Assembly: GCA_016748015.1 (NCBI GenBank)
Contig: JAAOMT010000261.1
Location: 237,272-301,271 of the forward strand
Direction: 5' to 3'
DNA: 64,000 bases
DNA from: Geosiphon pyriformis
Taxonomy: Eukaryota > Glomeromycota > Glomeromycetes > Archaeosporales > Geosiphonaceae
The notes beneath the pieces are model-generated. The model was not told the DNA's origin and did no database searches. It was given only the letters and a program-made list of their open reading frames with translations. Positions within the stretch are counted from its first letter, which is position 1. Each line of letters starts with the position of its first letter. Made by a program: the position numbers and the translations under genes. Positions 49,027 to 59,992 of this stretch are shown piece by piece.

Positions 49027-49338
49027 CTAATTATATTTTCGTTTTTTCCTTGATCCGTCAGATGTTTCTTGTAATTCTCGCTTCTTAGAATTTAATTCCT
49101 GACTTCGTCCAGAAATATCTTCTTCGTAAGATGGATTTATGCTTCTATTAGAACTGTCTAATTGTTGGTAGATTTCGTAGGTAATTCTCTCTTTATCCAA
49201 ATATTCTTGAATAGCTTTGATGTCAAGTAGTTTGAAAATGTATGGGGCAATTTTTTCACCCCGCTCTTTTTTCAAAATGCTTCTAATAGCACTGTAGTTT
49301 TTCGGTTCCATAGTGGATCTAATGTAAATTAGTTTCAT
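49027..49338 (-). CDS. Small basic protein of unknown function
   Basis: A 103-codon frame (a better start is the ATG at 49311, MEPKNYSAIRSILKKERGEK) ending at TAG with a basic tail KKRKYN that could act as a nuclear localisation signal. No family recognised. It lies between the TIR-like core and the intron-bearing cargo gene, on the same strand as all genes in the transposon. Might be an accessory transposon gene, or part of the cargo gene's 3' region. Confidence 0.4.
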   Translation of the reverse strand: MKLIYIRSTMEPKNYSAIRSILKKERGEKIAPYIFKLLDIKAIQEYLDKERITYEIYQQLDSSNRSINPSYEEDISGRSQELNSKKRELQETSDGSRKKRKYN

Positions 49339-49417
49339 ATAGTAGATAGTCGTATATATCTAGTTTTTATTACTTCCAACAAAGCTAAATAGGGTTGCAA
49401 ATATCTTCTGCATTTGT

Positions 49418-52401
49418 TCAATGATGCTGTTTCCGCCTCGTCAACCCACCCCCCAAGAATACATGCGTAATTTTTCCCTTGTCACTTAGAGAAAAGGATT
49501 CTTCTCTTCGTCTGCAAATAAGCTCGGCTTCGATGTGGTTTCCGTTGACAACTTGGGAAAGTGTGCAGAAGGCAATTAAGAACACTTTCGGCACATTGAA
49601 AGTTGTGTGAGACACAGAACAAAACTCACCTTCCTTGAAATCCGTTTTTTGCTTGGTGTGGCAAACTCTGGTGGGCCATTGTCCACCTGTATTCTTGCTG
49701 ATTCGAATTGTTCCCGCTCAGCCCTCGCTTTTATCGCCTTGAACCACGAAATAGTGTTACGCATGATGTTCTGTTCAAGGAAAGAATATGGGTGAGTGAT
49801 ATTCCGAACGGATGAAAAAAAGAAAGATACGAAATGTTACCAACTTTAGTTCGCAACATTGCACGCGCAACGTCGATAAAGCCCTCAAGTTGGTCGTAAG
49901 TAGTTGGTATGTTGAATTCAGCCATTTGCCGTGACGCGTAGAAGCCAGCACCAACGTAAACGACCAGAATTACGCGGATGAAAAAAAAGGAAGAAACAAA
50001 TCCAGGCATTATTAGCTTGGTGAATGCTTTAAGCACTGGTTTTGTAACCGCTCCACCGCCCGCTGTGGAAATGTCCTTTAGAAGTGCTTTGTGCATGTCT
50101 CGTAACGTTTTTTGAAGTTTCAAAGTGTCGGAATCAATCTTCGCTTTGTTATCGGGTTTGGACCCGGCACGTTCGCACATAGAAAATTCCTGTCCCCATG
50201 ATTTGTTGGAAAGATCGTGCCGCTGTCAAAAAGTAGCTGTTAGTAATCCGAACATTACCAATAATAATAATGGTATATTAAGCGAGCATACCGTAAACAT
50301 CCAGTCTACATGAAATCCTTCTGCGTTGTCGGGGGAATCCAAAGCACTCGCTTTGCGATTACGTGACGCTCGGGATACCATTTCCCCACTAATCCGGTCA
50401 ATGATATGAACAAGAAGCTAATTACGAAGATCAAGCAAACCCGCAGGAAGAAGATAGTGCTTACAAGTGTTGATCAGCGACACCCTTTAGACAAGAGAAG
50501 ATATGAGATTTGACAAACATATCTATATCCCGTTCAGAATTATGGCGTGATGCAACTGATTCCGAGATCCATTCGCACCTATTGGGTGTATAAAACTTTA
50601 AATCAAAATTACGCGTATCCATGAGTGTACAATGTACTGTAAAATGACAAACATACGTATAACGGAGAAGTTCAAAAATATATCCGACATCGTCATGTGT
50701 ACAGTCCTCCTCTTTCATATCAGCTGGAGATGGTGAAGTTGACACCTCATCTTCGAACAAAATCTGGTCCTTTTTTTTGGTCCCCACAAGTTTTTGGGCT
50801 TCACATAGAGCTCCCCGGATCCCTTCAATCTTCACGAGATTACCAATTGATTTCAGTTGATTCGAATCGAGCTAAATTCAAAATGTATTATTAGCGAAGA
50901 GTAAGAAAAAATACGGTAGGTTTTAAACATCATCGTTTTACCTTGCCAAGCATTTGCAGATAGCTCTCTGGCAAAGTTTCCACCACCATCAAATCCTCCT
51001 TCGGGTTCCCATTGTTGAGTGCGGAAGCAAACACGGCATTCAATTCTTCAAATTCCGAAGAAGAGAATTCGGAAACAATGGCTGAATCTGATACGTCAAT
51101 AATCCTCCAACACAACGCCCTATTGTAAGAATAGAAAATTACATAAGGGTTCACCAGACAAGGCACAAAAAGCAAAACAATCGGTATTTACTTTGTCGCT
51201 GCTTCTGACTGAGGGGTATTGGATCTGAGTTTGGCAGCTTTGGTCAACCAAGATGGCATCGGCAAATCAAACTCCCATTTGAGCGAGATGGTATCGTCTA
51301 CTTGAACAGACTGATTTGTGCGGACATCGGTAAATTCCAAGTGACATTGGTTTGGATTAAAATCAACTCTTGAGCCCTTACAGTTTTGGAAGTCTCTAAT
51401 TCCACTTCGTGAACATGAAAAATATCATTACAAGCCATGCCTTTACCGTCCTCAGATGAATGCAAGCCACAGCATTCTTGGCTGTCTTCAATCGTATCCA
51501 GGGAACGTTTTGTACCAGATTTCTATAAGTGGATATGATGAGAATTGTGCACAAGATTGACCTACACATTAACATCGCCATTAGAATTATTCAGACCAGT
51601 TTATTGTTGGCATCTTCCAACACTGTCGTGACCGCTGTAGTGGTCCCCCGAGCTATCGTGCGAGCTATGTTCATCTGCGACACAAGGAATTATTAGCTAC
51701 GCAGAAGTAATAATACCAGAGCACTGAATTACTACAGAGACAAGAAAAGCTGTAGACGCGATAAACCTTGTCAGATTCCAGTCCGGAACCCATGAGAGTT
51801 GATTCAATATCATCCCAAAAGAGCCGGACCTTTAGATATTGACGACGATGGTCCTCCATAGTTGTTGGTAATAAAGAGAGGTACGTAAGTATGTACACCA
51901 GAGAAGTAGTATAGGGGAATAAATTGGCATTGGGCTGGAGGCTGACAACAACGAGCACCAACGGACAGCCAGACCATAAGGTGGGCAACCGCCAGATGCC
52001 CACCGTAGTTGTGTGCACAAATCGGTTTTGAACCAGACTTGCGATATACGACGTGCAAGAGGGTCAGAGCGCAATATAACCCTCCTAGCCGGATAACCCG
52101 TATGGAGCCCCCAACCAAGTGCAACGTAGACGATAACTCAAAATCTTACCTTGAACTTCTGTCGGAGCTCAGTAGCAGCCGCCTTTATTTCTTCCGAGTC
52201 GTCATTTTGAAGTTCCTCCAGATTTTTTAAAAGTTTGCTAGCTTCCCTTTGAAACGAGGAACTGAAGTCGTCTTGTTGTCGGCGGTATGTGTAATACCCG
52301 ATAAAACTATAATCTTTTGCGGGGATAATACGGAAATACGAGATAGAACTTTTCGACATTGTATATAGTTGTGAATTTTCACGGTTCATAGGCAACGTCA
52401 C
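49418..52401 (-). CDS. Intron-bearing cargo gene of unknown function
   Basis: A multi-exon gene inside the transposon. The first exon starts at ATG 52401 or 52359 (MSKSSISYFRIIPAKDYSFI) and ends at 52150 with donor GTAAGA. Further exons include VRLFWDDIESTLMGSGLESD, SDSAIVSEFSSSEFEELNAV, a segment with NFDLKFYTPNRCEWISESVA and SERDIDMFVKSHI, a hydrophobic stretch (LIMPGFVSSFFFIRVILVVY), and the last exon ending RKQHH before TGA 49418. A clear intron (GTAACA...GAACAG) lies at about 49779-49841 and another (GTGAGT...CCCAAG) at about 49560-49633. Not all junctions could be fixed, notably near 51370-51420, so the exact protein is uncertain and it may be damaged. No domain recognised; a nuclease-like fold is possible but unproven. 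Confidence 0.5.
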
Positions 52402-52690
52402 TTAAAAACAAATCGCCAAGCCACAGGAGTAATTCCTGTTGGGCAAAGTTTCTAGTATTATATTGAACTCCTTCAACCAAACCAATATCCCAATGATATC
52501 AATGCTATTGATCAAGGTTGATGAAATGCTAAAAACTGAAACTGGAACAAACTAGGCAACAGTTTGGAGAAAGAGAGAGAAAGCAATTAAGTCGAATATC
52601 ACCAAATTGATTCCTACTGTGTTAGTAACCATGATAATAACAGCATGACAGTATTTTTTTTAAATAAAAAAATAATAGATGATATCATAA

Positions 52691-52724
52691 GTTCACTTTG
52701 TCTGGTTTTGTTGCAGCACGCCCC
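52691..52724. repeat. Right terminal inverted repeat
   Basis: 34-bp TIR, exact reverse complement of 45531-45564, followed by ATAT at 52725-52728. Confidence 0.95.
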
Positions 52725-52736
52725 ATATTACAACCG

Positions 52737-52785
52737 AATTTTGAGGGGGGTTGCTTTACAGTAAAGTCCTGAACCCCTCAAAATT
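52737..52785. repeat. 12-bp perfect inverted repeat upstream of IPK1
   Basis: AATTTTGAGGGG at 52737-52748 pairs with CCCCTCAAAATT at 52774-52785 across a 25-base loop, and the loop itself contains the palindromic CTTTACAGTAAAG. It could be a hairpin in the promoter or a relic of a small transposon. Confidence 0.6.
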
Positions 52786-52858
52786 TGGTACAAAAATTGA
52801 TGACTTGATGGGGTTACTTATTTTCGGGACTTTACGGTACGAGTGATGTGAGAATAAA

Positions 52859-52866
52859 TGACGTCA
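52859..52866. promoter_or_regulatory. CRE-type palindrome upstream of IPK1
   Basis: TGACGTCA is a perfect ATF/CREB-type bZIP binding site, located 65 bp upstream of the IPK1 start codon. The motif is known; its use here is inference. Confidence 0.4.
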
Positions 52867-52931
52867 TATACAAAAGAAAAAATCTAGATTAAAATTTAAA
52901 ATGATCAAAGAAATCTTGAGAAAGAGGAGAG

Positions 52932-54125
52932 ATGAGCAATAAGACAGTATCACTTTATTTTGATTCTATTCCGCAAGAATTTTTTGAGCCAAAATCATGG
53001 ACTTACAAGGGAGAAGGCAATGCAAACATCATTTTGGCTTATATTGGATCAAATAAGAATTTTGTAAAAAAAAAAAATTAAACTCCCAATTTAAATAAAT
53101 ATTTGAAATTATGAAAAAAAAAATGAATAAAAAGTAATGAATTTTACAATTTTATCCTAAAATATCATCTTACAATTTAAATAAACAAGTCGTCCACAGT
53201 CCTTCGATTAAGAAAATCATCAAATTTGTTAAATGATGACAAGGAAATCACGACTTTTCATTCCACATCAAAAATTATAAACCCGGATCCACAAACTTTT
53301 ACAGTATCCTACATTCAAAATATAATGGCACCGTTGATCGGCCGAGAATATATTGGTAGCTTGGTAGGAAATTTATAATAAAACTTTTTTTTGGTTTTTT
53401 TGTTTTTTTTGTTTTTTGTTTTTTGTTTTTTGTTAATCTGTTGAAATTAAAAAAAAAATGGAAATTAGATGTTAGTAAAAACTATTCCTAATTTCTTAAG
53501 AGAGATCTCCCAATCAATCAGGCCATTTCGACCAATAGGACGAATCATCAAAGATATTGATATCACACAACCTTACATGATCATAAGTATGGATCATACA
53601 AAGATGACATTATTATATGTACCTGATTCATCATCTATAAACCAGCCAACCACCACGATATCAATCGAGATCAAGGTATTTGATTTATTTTATCAAAAAA
53701 AAAAAAAAAATTCTCATATATCAAGACAGTATCATTTAAATCTATAAATTATTTTCATTTTCATTTTTATTTTCATTTTCATTTTTTAAGCCAAAATGGG
53801 CATTCCTACCAAGTTCATCTTATATCTCTGAATCAAATTCGATCAAACGAGAAACTTGTCGTTTTTGCATGCACAAACATTTGAAAAATTCAAAGAAACA
53901 AAAAAAATTAAAAAAATTAACAGATTATTGTCCATTAGATTTATTTTCATTGGAGAAAACTAGATTGATAAAATCATTGAATGAATTGATTATTACACCA
54001 GGAAATAATTTTAAGGTGTTCAAGGATGGGAGAGAACTTAATTTAGAAGAGGTATTTTTTCTTTTGCTTTTGCTTTTTATGATCGAATTTAATAGAGAAT
54101 TTTCAAAAATTAATTAAAAAACTTC

Positions 54126-54196
<71 letters not shown>

Positions 54197-54212
54197 TTTA
54201 TTTTTATTTTTA

Positions 54213-54245
<33 letters not shown>

Positions 54246-55254
54246 GAATAATTGGTTGATGGAATTACATGAATTCTTCTCTTCGAACCCTGAAAATCTT
54301 GAATTTTCAGATATAACCAATACTCAATCAAGGTATCCAATTTTTTAAAATCATTATAACCATTTCAAAAAAGCTAAACTATCACCAGCTCAGATATTCA
54401 TAATTTTGAATAGGACACGAGAAGGATTAATTAGATTACTCACTCAAACAATAATTCAAGAACAAATCTTATTCTCGAGATTGAAAAATTTGCAAAAGAC
54501 CTTGGACGAATTGGATATTGAAGGAATTATAAAACTTTTATCTTTTTCAAATTTAGGAACTATATCAGAATTTCTTCAAAAAGAACCAGAATTAGATGAT
54601 TGGAAAAATACCGTTGAAAATTATTTGAAAAGATTCAATTCTCATTTGGATGATGATATATCACATAATTCAGGGATCATTGGTAATCTTTTTTTTTATT
54701 TTTTTATTTTATTTTATTTTATTTTATTTTATTTTATTTTATTTTTTGATCATTTTAAAAATACATTGTAATCATCAAGTTCATTTTCTCTATTCTTTTT
54801 AATTTTCGATATGTCCGACATAGCCTTATCTACCCTTCCTTCGTTACAACAAAATAATGCGATCAGTGAAATCGATATTCCGCAACGTATCTACGAATTT
54901 CTTCTTTCTACAACTATAAAAGATTGTTCAATTATGTTTACTTTTCAGAAATCTCTTGGAAAAGATTCAAAATTTTTCCCCAAACTCAAAGATGACCACA
55001 AATTATTCAAAGAAAATATCAAACACGTTACAATCACCCCTTCTTCCTTAACCACTGACAGTTCAAAAACGTTTGAAGAAATGACAATCCCAGATTCCTT
55101 CCACCAAGATTTTCATTACAAAATCAATGTACTAGATTTGGATCCGAAATCCATTGCTAAAATTACTTATTATCATGAACTAGACACCCAAATTGTGCAA
55201 ACCTATTTAAATTATATCGGACAAGGCATTAATGGAAAAAAATGTTATGAATGA
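52932..55254 (+). CDS. IPK1: Inositol-pentakisphosphate 2-kinase
   Basis: Converts InsP5 to InsP6 (phytate), a nuclear signal and cofactor in mRNA export, using ATP. Start MSNKTVSLYFDSIPQEFFEP; the nucleotide-binding loop is in SWTYKGEGNANIILAYIG, then VLRLRKSS, NIMAPLIGREYIG, the conserved IEIKPKWAFLPSSSYI (split by an intron after IEIK), the zinc/IP-binding ETCRFCMHKHLK, DYCPLDLFS, and late DCSIMFTF and VLDLDPKSIAKI. At least seven exons; some internal junctions (around 54245-54405) are approximate. Introns hold TTA, TTTTA and GTTTTTT simple repeats. The stop is TGA at 55252. The promoter side is only about 200 bp from the transposon insertion. Confidence 0.9.
54129..54245. repeat. Long TTA/ATT microsatellite in an IPK1 intron
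   Basis: A run of about 117 bp made almost wholly of ATT units with a short TTTTTA interruption. On the minus strand it makes a spurious poly-Asn frame. Intronic. Confidence 0.9.
54704..54745. repeat. TTTTA microsatellite in an IPK1 intron
   Basis: About eight units of ATTTT between the exon ending HNSGII and the last exon. Confidence 0.85.
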
Positions 55255-55982
55255 AAAAAAGTTGGGAATCAATATAAATTTTATTTTGTTTAAAAAATGG
55301 CAATACGCCCAAAAACAGGAATTCATGTACCACTTTAAAACGAAACCCATAAAGTCATAATATTACTTAAGAACGCGTCTTTAATCAAAAAAAATAATAA
55401 TAATAAAACAAAAAAAAATCTAACTATTAGATTAAATTAAGTTTGCAGAAATTTTAATATATAAATTTTTATTTAGATCATTATCAAAATCTTTAATGTA
55501 ATTTATTAATTGAAATTGTATATATTTCCGAGGTAAATTTGTAATTCATTGTGTAGTCCTTCGACGAATACCGAAAAAGAAAACTTTTTTGGAGAGTCTT
55601 CCTTCATGATGCAATGATTGTGACGATTGGGAGGAAGTTGATTATAAATGCTAGAATGATCTAATTTTATTGTGTAAAAATCGAGTAACTTGGTTTCCAT
55701 TTCCATTTATTATGCTCAAGCAATAAAGAGGTCGAAATTTTGGGGAAGGTTCACCTTTTCTTTGATTGGAATTTCGAAAAGTCAATGAATTTCTACTTCT
55801 TGGAAGAGTGATGGATCCCACTGTTGACAAAATGTTCGAGTTTGTGGGGAAAGTGAGGTCTCAGCAGTGATTCTATTCACTTTGAGCTGGAAATCTTGAG
55901 GAATTTGGGAGAAACTAGAAAACTCGAATAAATAAATGACTCACTCAATTAAATTTCATATTAATATTAAAAAAAGGAATTC
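55255..55982. other. Intergenic region between IPK1 and HAP5 (convergent)
   Basis: Holds the 3' flanks of two convergent genes. A 66-codon minus-strand frame at 55506-55706 has no supporting features. Nothing else seen. Confidence 0.5.
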
Positions 55983-56908
55983 TTATAAGGGGCGGAATGA
56001 AAGAGCTACAGGATAGTAAGAAGGATCGGGAACAGGGGGATATTGAACCGTAGCGGGACTTTGATAATAAGCCAGTACATTTTGATCATAAATTTGTTCG
56101 GGTTGCTTAGGTTTCATAAAAAAAAATCAAATTTTTAGTTTTTTCATTATGTTAAAAAAACGTTAAATTATAAATGATGGAAAAGACCAATTAATTCAAA
56201 AGAAACTTACTCCGACTGCTTCCTCTTTTGGTCTTCTTACCACTTTGGAAACTTCTTCTCGAGGAACAATATCTATAAGGAAATCAAATTGATCCGATCT
56301 GCTGACAGCTGAAGCTACATCACTCCGTTGAAGTGTACGACGTTTATTTTCTTCTGCATGAATCCAAGCTCGCATTGTGATCTCTGAAATGAAAATTTCA
56401 CACGCTTTAGAAAAAAGAATAGGCGCCTCGGCACTAATCATCTAGAGAGTTGGGTACGGAGTTTGTTAATGACAAATTTTGATGGGTGAGACTCAATTTT
56501 CAAAATTATAGTGAGAAACTTTGAAATTGAAATTTTTTACCAATTTTAATTTACCTTTACGTCTTGATCACTCTTCATAACTTTTTTTATTCTAGCTAGT
56601 GGAAGCGGGTGGTTCTTGAAATCACTTTCAAATTGTTGTGCCGTCGATATCTGTTGATTCCAAAACTATTTTATAAAATAATAGATTAAGTTTCTTCGAG
56701 TAAAATGAAAAAGGCAAAGCTTTCAGTATTTTATTTGAGCTAAACGAACCTGACTCATAAATTGTTGGTTCTGAACTTGTTGCTGTTGAAGTTGTTGTGT
56801 GTGCTGAGCTGGTAATTGTGGTGATGTAGAGCCAGTGGCACTATTTGCGTTCCCAGAAACGGTTGTAGCACCTTGTTCAAGGACAGAATGTGTAGTTGGG
56901 TCTGCCAT
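55983..56908 (-). CDS. HAP5: HAP5/NF-YC subunit of the CCAAT-binding factor
   Basis: Histone-fold subunit of the trimeric CCAAT-box factor, a nuclear transcription regulator. Four exons: a Gln-rich N-terminus ([20 protein letters not shown]..., then [12 protein letters not shown]), the linker [20 protein letters not shown], and the histone fold [16 protein letters not shown] / [20 protein letters not shown] / [20 protein letters not shown] / [12 protein letters not shown], which is nearly the family consensus. The C-terminus is a short Tyr/Pro-rich tail ([20 protein letters not shown]) ending at TAA 55983. Divergent from the CINP-like gene, with about 298 bp between starts containing a CCAATCA element. 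Confidence 0.95.
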
Positions 56909-57109
56909 CGCTTTATATATATATATATAATCTAGAAAAAGGAAAATAGCTTTGAGAGGAGGTGTGGTGGTGGTTTTTTAACAAAAAAGTTGGTATGAAA
57001 GTTTTCAGGCTTAACCTCTGCAACCTTTCTTTATAATTGGTTTAAAAAGTAACACAAAATCAGCTTACCAAACGATATGCAATACTGAACTATAATTTAT
57101 TTCAGCCAC

Positions 57110-57116
57110 CCAATCA
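57110..57116. promoter_or_regulatory. CCAAT box in the HAP5 / CINP-like divergent promoter
   Basis: CCAATCA matches the preferred site of the HAP (NF-Y) complex and lies about 200 bp upstream of the HAP5 start and 90 bp upstream of the CINP-like start. Because HAP5 encodes a subunit of that factor, feedback control is possible; this is inference. Confidence 0.4.
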
Positions 57117-57206
57117 GCTTTGTGTAATTGAAATGTATGGTTTTTTAGTAAAATTTAGCAATAATGATGTCTCATAATTGAAAAAAAATTCCGACCCTCT
57201 TAAATC

Positions 57207-58095
57207 ATGGTACAGCCATCAACTGTAAAGCGTCGCCTCGCGCCGATATTAAATGATTTCAAAACTGCACATCAAATTTGGAAGGAATTGAATAATGATA
57301 GCTTAACTATTGCAAATTCTTTGGTTAACACGAGACTCCAAGAGCGGTAAAAAAAAAAATACCTTAAGAAATTATTAAATTACTCCAATTAAGATTGTCT
57401 ACTTAATTTCTTGATAACTGTATAGTTATGTTGACCATCCTGAACTTTGGCCTCTGGAATTATCACAATTTTCGAATTTGAAAAAATGTTTTGAAAAAAA
57501 ATTAAATACTCAAGTCGCAGAATTATCACAATTACTCGTGAAAATCTTTCAGAAAATGGTAAAAAAAATTTTACTTTTCTCTGTAAAATTAGTCACACTA
57601 AAATTCTTTGTGAAATTAAATTTTTTATGAATGCTAATAATTTTTAGGAAATGCAATCTTTAAAAATAAATCAACAAAAGAAACAACTAGAAATTCTTCA
57701 CCAAGAAACCATAAGAACTTTAGGTATCAATTTTTTCAATTATACCCCACTTTTTCTAACCTGTCCATTGAAAATTTTTGGTAAGAAGATTTTGAATTTT
57801 TGAATTTTTTTTTCTAAAAACTTTTTTCTTCTATTTATAAATATTCTCACATTACAAAATTACAGTTAACCAAATTGAAGAAATTCAAACTATGTTTAAT
57901 GAAGAAATGATTTTGAAAAAAAAAATTGTTGATTCATTGGTTCAAATAAATACCAAAGAAGAAGGAATGGTACTTTTATCTTCTTGGTTAAATTTACCAT
58001 TTTTAAATGTTGAAAGAATAAAAAAAATTGAAGAGATTTGGGAAGTTGAAATGAAAGGAAATCTTTTTGAAGAAAATAAAAATTTGGTTATTTAA
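57207..58095 (+). CDS. CINP-like (CDK2-interacting protein-like)
   Basis: Animal CINP binds CDK2/Cdc7 and ATRIP and supports replication and ribosome assembly. Exons here: MVQPSTVKRRLAPILNDFKT with IWKELNNDSLTIANSLVN, then YVDHPELWPLELSQFSNLKK with a coiled coil, EMQSLKINQQKKQLEILHQE, and the last exon with EEMILKKKIVDSLVQI and GMVLLSSWLNLPFLN ending at TAA 58093. The pattern of an early W..LND...TANSL, a central coiled coil and a late E-LLK...L...LSSWL.QPY-like segment matches my memory of CINP. Similarity is modest, so treat as family-level only. The stop is followed by AT-rich DNA. Confidence 0.55.
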
Positions 58096-58545
58096 TAATA
58101 ATGTAATTATTTGTTAATATATAGTTTTTAATAAAATATAATTTAAATTATTTAATATATTTATTTTAATTAAAAATAATAATTAATTATAAATTAATTA
58201 ATATTAAATAAAATATTATGCAAATATTGTAATTATTATTATTTTTTTTATGTTTTAACAAATTATAATTTAACTATTATCTTAAATTATATAATAAATA
58301 ATCATTATACAAAAAACATAATTTATATTCTTATTATATATAAACCAAATCTTTGTAATTTGTAATAATATTAAAAAATTTGTATAACAAATATGTTAAA
58401 AAGTAAACACAACTTCAAATTACTGCTAATTATTTTAATTTATATGTTGTATAGTTTTGTTTTGTTGTATTAAAACTTTTATTATTATTTTTTAATAAAT
58501 TTGGTTTATTTTATTCTTTTTAATTATATGTTTTTAAAAAAAAAA
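58096..58545. other. AT-rich intergenic DNA
   Basis: A/T-rich with no gene. Separates the CINP-like gene from the LINE fragment. Confidence 0.6.
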
Positions 58546-58822
58546 ATAACTTCTTTCTCTCCTTTATCTCAAATTCCTAAAAAGAGTCTTAAGTTTTTTG
58601 AAAGAAGTTTTTACAATTCAGTATGATAAATCTAAACTCTCAAAATTTGCTGGGATCATCAGAGTGACATTCACTTCTGAATTAAGTTTGGCGCAGGCTT
58701 TAAAAAAGGCTAAAAAAACAAAGATCTTGATAAACACTGATCTTAAAAGATCATCTGGACATTCAAATTGGACTGTGATGTTGAAGGAAATTCCAATTGG
58801 GACATTAACAGAGACTGTACGC
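58546..58822 (+). mobile_element. Internally deleted LINE copy, cut by an LTR element
   Basis: Its 5' end matches the leader of the LINE at 15884, including the inverted repeat AACTTCTTTC (58548) / GAAAGAAGTT (58600). After about 80 bp it jumps to sequence matching 16568-16720 of the LINE, so about 0.6 kb is missing, with a short shared CTCTCAAAATTT-like stretch at the join. The match stops abruptly at 58822, where TGTTAT begins an LTR. Confidence 0.75.
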
Positions 58823-59931
58823 TGTTATCCGAGTAGAAAAACCAATCCAAAGTTATAAAGAAACGTGACCAAAACATGACATAACACAGAATAATGCGCA
58901 ATAATGTTGGATAATGCATTATAATGTTGGATAACGTGTTATAACGCAGGATAACACAGAATAGCGCGCAATAATGTAGGATAATGTGTTATAATACAGG
59001 ATAACACAGAATAACATGTAATAATGTCAGATAATGTGTTATAACATAGGATAACTAGCAATAACATAGAAAAACGAAGCAATAACAGAAACAACAAAGC
59101 AATAGCTAGTGATAGCGAGACAATTAAAAGCAATCCTGTAAAACCAAAAGAATGTATAAAAGCAAGTAGTTGTAAAAGTGAGAAAAGACAAAGAAGAAAA
59201 AATAGATACAAATCTCTAGACCAGAAATTAAAATATCCATACTCCTTTATCTTTTATTATCTTCCCTATTTCATCTCTTAAAATAAATCAATTATTAAAA
59301 AAAATCAGAATCACAAATTCATGTTCTCGAACTTCATGAAATTTACATGAATTAACCCTTGTCTCGTACCTCCATTTTAGAACAGATGCTCTTAGCATAA
59401 CCACCTCAAATTTATTAACAATTTGGACCAATTGCTCTTGATCATGGCGATTGACGATACTAATTTATCTTTTCTCTTTTTTCTTTTCTTTTCTTTTCTT
59501 TTCTTTTCTTTTTCTTTTTCTTTTTTTTTCTGTCTTATTTTTTGTGGAGCAGCAACATAGTAAAATTGACTATCTGGGAATAGACTTCATGATAACCTGG
59601 TAAAAGAGGGAAGCTCCCCCTAAGTTTTGGATATTAACATTATCTTGTTAGCTTATCAGAAGGGCAAAAAGACAATACCAGACTCTAACAACTGCACTCA
59701 TTAGCTTGGAGAAAAAAGCTCACATTTACAAAAAAATGTTGCAATCGATAAAAGACAAACTCTGTGCCTTATAACCAAAGAACTCAACAGGTAAAATTCA
59801 CATCCAAGAATAGATCTTCAGAAACTGATAATCAAGACTAAGCCAACAGAATTACACGGAAGATGCATCATCAATAATTGAGAGCACCAAACGTTACTAT
59901 TTCCCATACCTACCAAGTTTACCCATAACAT
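58823..59931 (+). repeat. 5' LTR
   Basis: Begins TGTTAT at the point where the LINE match breaks and ends ATAACA, a 6-bp inverted pair of the TG...CA type. A TATAAAAG box lies at 59155-59162 and AATAAA at 59282-59287, suggesting U3, R and U5 in that order. The 3' limit is set by ATAACA followed by a TGG-starting primer-binding site; it cannot be proved without the second LTR. Confidence 0.55.
58870..59070. repeat. About 50-bp tandem repeats in the LTR
   Basis: Units starting ATAACACAGAATA and containing CAATAATGT, GGATAATGTGTTATAA and AGG follow each other about three to four times with length changes. Each unit is itself built of 10-11 bp ATAATG-type subunits. They lie in the putative U3 and may be repeated enhancer-like elements or simple slippage products. 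Confidence 0.7.
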
Positions 59932-59933
59932 TT

Positions 59934-59950
59934 GGTGCTCTCTGTGAGGT
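59934..59950 (+). other. Putative tRNA primer-binding site
   Basis: TGGTGCTCTCTGTGAGG starts two bases after the LTR end with TGG, complementary to a tRNA 3' CCA. The tRNA species was not determined. Confidence 0.45.
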
Positions 59951-59992
59951 TATAAATCCACAGAGACAGAGCACCCCCAAAAATATATAAAA

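Larger units (their letters stand above)
45531..52724 (-). mobile_element. 7.2-kb DNA transposon with perfect 34-bp TIRs
   Basis: The ends 45531-45564 and 52691-52724 are exact inverted copies (34 of 34), beginning GGGGCGTGCTGCAACAAAAC. Both are flanked by ATAT, a candidate 4-bp target duplication (a shorter duplication with slightly longer TIRs cannot be excluded). Inside, all on the minus strand, lie a cargo gene with introns (49418-52401), a small ORF (49027-49338), a DDE-type transposase (47153-48946) and two coiled-coil genes. The perfect TIRs and the absence of frameshifts argue for a recent insertion. The last three genes contain in-frame TGA codons only at Trp-compatible positions, apart from one TAA. 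Confidence 0.88.

Noticed and set aside
49577-49764. Several overlapping plus-strand frames across the transposon cargo
   Set aside because: They are antisense to exons with consistent minus-strand splice sites.
45531-52724. Mitochondrial DNA inserted in the nucleus as the source of TGA codons
   Set aside because: Fungal mitochondria also use UGA=Trp, but none of the genes is mitochondrial in type and the element has transposon ends and an intron-bearing cargo gene.
54110-54340. Minus-strand poly-asparagine protein
   Set aside because: It is the translation of the TTA microsatellite within an IPK1 intron.
59379-59384. Alternative LTR end at AGAACA
   Set aside because: It gives a shorter inverted match to TGTTAT and is not followed by a TGG primer-binding site, whereas ATAACA at 59926-59931 is.
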